The position numbers were made by a program, and so were the translations under genes. From Dehalococcoidia bacterium (GTDB lineage: Bacteria > Chloroflexota > Dehalococcoidia > GIF9 > AB-539-J10), in contig SOHS01000120.1 of the NCBI GenBank assembly GCA_004377135.1, forward strand, positions 1 through 5,799: a stretch of 5,799 nucleotides of DNA, written 5' to 3'. Positions 4,804-5,799 of this stretch are shown piece after piece (within the stretch, counting starts at the first letter, position 1; every line of letters begins with the position of its first letter). The notes under the pieces are model-generated. The model worked only from the letters and a program-made list of their open reading frames with translations, ran no database searches and was not told the origin of the DNA.

Positions 4804-5799
4804 TTAGACCTCGCGGAATTCCCCTTCCACAGTACCTTCTTCTCCTCCTCCACCGGGTTCCTCTCCACCAGGTTCCTCTCCACCAGGCGGGGGCTGCCCT
4901 GGTTGCTGGTAAACCGATGCTCCGACCTGTTGCATAGCCTGCGATAGCTCCTGCATCGCATTACGAATGGCGTTTACGTCCTGCCCTTGAAGAGCCGACT
5001 TCACACTGGCTATCTTAGCATCTATTTCCTGTTTTGCATCGGCGGGTATCTTATCTCCGTGGTCGCGGAGAGTTTTTTCTGCGGTGTAAGCTAAGCTGTC
5101 AGCAGAATTACGTACCTCTATTTCCTCCTTACGTTTGACATCGTCAGCAGCATATTGTTCGGCCTCTCGTTTCATCTTTTCCACTTCTTCATTGCTCAAT
5201 CCACTGGAGGCGGTAATAGTAATTTTTTGTTCCTTCCCCGTGCCTTTATCACGAGCGCTAACATTAAGGATGCCATTGGCATCTATATCGAAAGTCACCT
5301 CAATTTGTGGCACACCTCGGGGCGACGATAAGATGCCATCGAGCATAAAGCGTCCCAATGTTCGATTATCAGCAGCCATAGGACGTTCCCCTTGAAGAAC
5401 GTGTATTTCAACGCTTGGTTGATTGTCACTAGCAGTGCTGAAAATCTGGCTCTTCGAAGTGGGTATAGTGGTATTGCGGGGTATAAGCGGTGTTGCTACT
5501 CCTCCTAGCGTTTCTATCCCTAGAGTGAGTGGGGTGACATCGAGAAGAAGGACTTCTCCCACTTCACCCTTAAGCACCCCAGCCTGAATGGCAGCACCTA
5601 AAGCTACTGCCTCATCGGGATTGATTCCCTTGACGGGCTCCCTGCCAAAGAATTGCGTTATGGTCTCCTGAACTTTAGGCATCCTTGTCTGACCACCGAT
5701 GAGAATCACATTATTGATTTGGCTTGCCGTGAGGCCGGCATCGCTTAGGGCCTGGCGGCAAGGTCCAATGCTCCTCTCTATTAGGTCATCTGATAACTG
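4804..5799 (-). CDS. dnaK: Chaperone DnaK (Hsp70), C-terminal 331 residues, 5' end outside window
   Basis: DnaK is the ATP-driven Hsp70 chaperone working with DnaJ and GrpE. The frame is open to the window edge, beginning QLSDDLIERSI, so the ATPase start is missing. No start codon inside the window is real; position 5709 is an internal Val codon. Visible order: end of the nucleotide-binding domain with Hsp70 signature 3 (VILIGGQTRMP) and NPDEAVALGAA; the interdomain linker VLLLDVTPL; the substrate-binding beta domain (TLGIETLGG through FDIDANGILNVSA); the helical lid; and a C-terminal tail. The tail has GGEEP repeats and ends EGEFREV, the counterpart of the usual acidic EFxEV end that contacts DnaJ. 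It ends at a TAA about 70 bases before pckA. No intrinsic terminator follows, so some read-through into pckA is possible. The next gene is pckA and not dnaJ. Confidence 0.97.
   Translation of the reverse strand, partial: QLSDDLIERSIGPCRQALSDAGLTASQINNVILIGGQTRMPKVQETITQFFGREPVKGINPDEAVALGAAIQAGVLKGEVGEVLLLDVTPLTLGIETLGGVATPLIPRNTTIPTSKSQIFSTASDNQPSVEIHVLQGERPMAADNRTLGRFMLDGILSSPRGVPQIEVTFDIDANGILNVSARDKGTGKEQKITITASSGLSNEEVEKMKREAEQYAADDVKRKEEIEVRNSADSLAYTAEKTLRDHGDKIPADAKQEIDAKIASVKSALQGQDVNAIRNAMQELSQAMQQVGASVYQQPGQPPPGGEEPGGEEPGGGGEEGTVEGEFREV
4843..4887 (-). repeat. 15-bp tandem repeat inside the dnaK tail
   Basis: Two exact copies of the plus-strand unit TTCCTCTCCACCAGG lie at 4858-4872 and 4873-4887, with a degenerate third (11 of 15 bases) at 4843-4857. 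The unit keeps the reading frame and encodes the pentapeptide GGEEP on the minus strand, building the Gly/Glu/Pro-rich DnaK tail. In-frame units of five codons can gain or lose copies without breaking the gene. The segment lies between the helical lid and the conserved acidic C-terminus, where Hsp70 length varies widely. Confidence 0.85.

Noticed and set aside
4707..4947. Plus-strand frames opposite the dnaK end
   Set aside because: They are antisense shadows of the DnaK repeat tail, with repeated Leu/Pro/His, and have no ribosome binding site.

Overview
The window reads almost entirely on the minus strand and looks like an ordinary bacterial chromosome segment of moderate GC, not a mobile island. 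From high to low coordinates, which is the direction of transcription, it holds: the C-terminal half of dnaK (cut by the window edge); a divergent ATP-type phosphoenolpyruvate carboxykinase (pckA); a DksA/TraR-type zinc-finger protein; lspA; an RluD-family pseudouridine synthase; the long TL5/CTC form of ribosomal protein L25; and a non-standard stretch of about 350 bases at the low end. No insertion sequence, CRISPR array, rRNA or intact tRNA is visible.

The organism cannot be fixed from this window. The long L25 with an acidic tail and the compact dksA-like/lspA/rluD cluster would suit a Gram-positive-like or Chloroflexota (Dehalococcoidia-like) bacterium. This is an inference from general family knowledge, held with low confidence. 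LspA shows that the cell processes lipoproteins. PEPCK links the C3 and C4 acid pools. DnaK, L25/CTC and the DksA-like protein are housekeeping functions often tied to stress or growth-rate control.

Layout: 4804-5799 dnaK 3' part, ending in a Gly/Glu/Pro-rich tail encoded by a small tandem repeat; 3128-4735 pckA, 65-70 bases after dnaK and with its own Shine-Dalgarno; 2101-3053 dksA-like and lspA (14-base gap, GTG starts), then rluD overlapping the lspA end by 29 bases, together a likely operon behind a TG-extended -10; 1024-1205 an intergenic gap with a good promoter only 11 bases from the L25 ATG, implying an almost leaderless mRNA; 352-1023 L25.

The most unusual part is 1-351. On the minus strand it carries, in order: a TG-extended -10 promoter, about 130 bases with several stable and partly mutually exclusive hairpins, a Shine-Dalgarno that can pair with an upstream CCTCC, an ATG at 137 that opens a frame running off the window, and an 8-bp perfect hairpin plus T-run lying inside the first codons of that frame. 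It is either a free-standing RNA of about 180 nt or a regulated leader with its terminator at the start of the controlled gene. I do not recognise it as a known riboswitch class.
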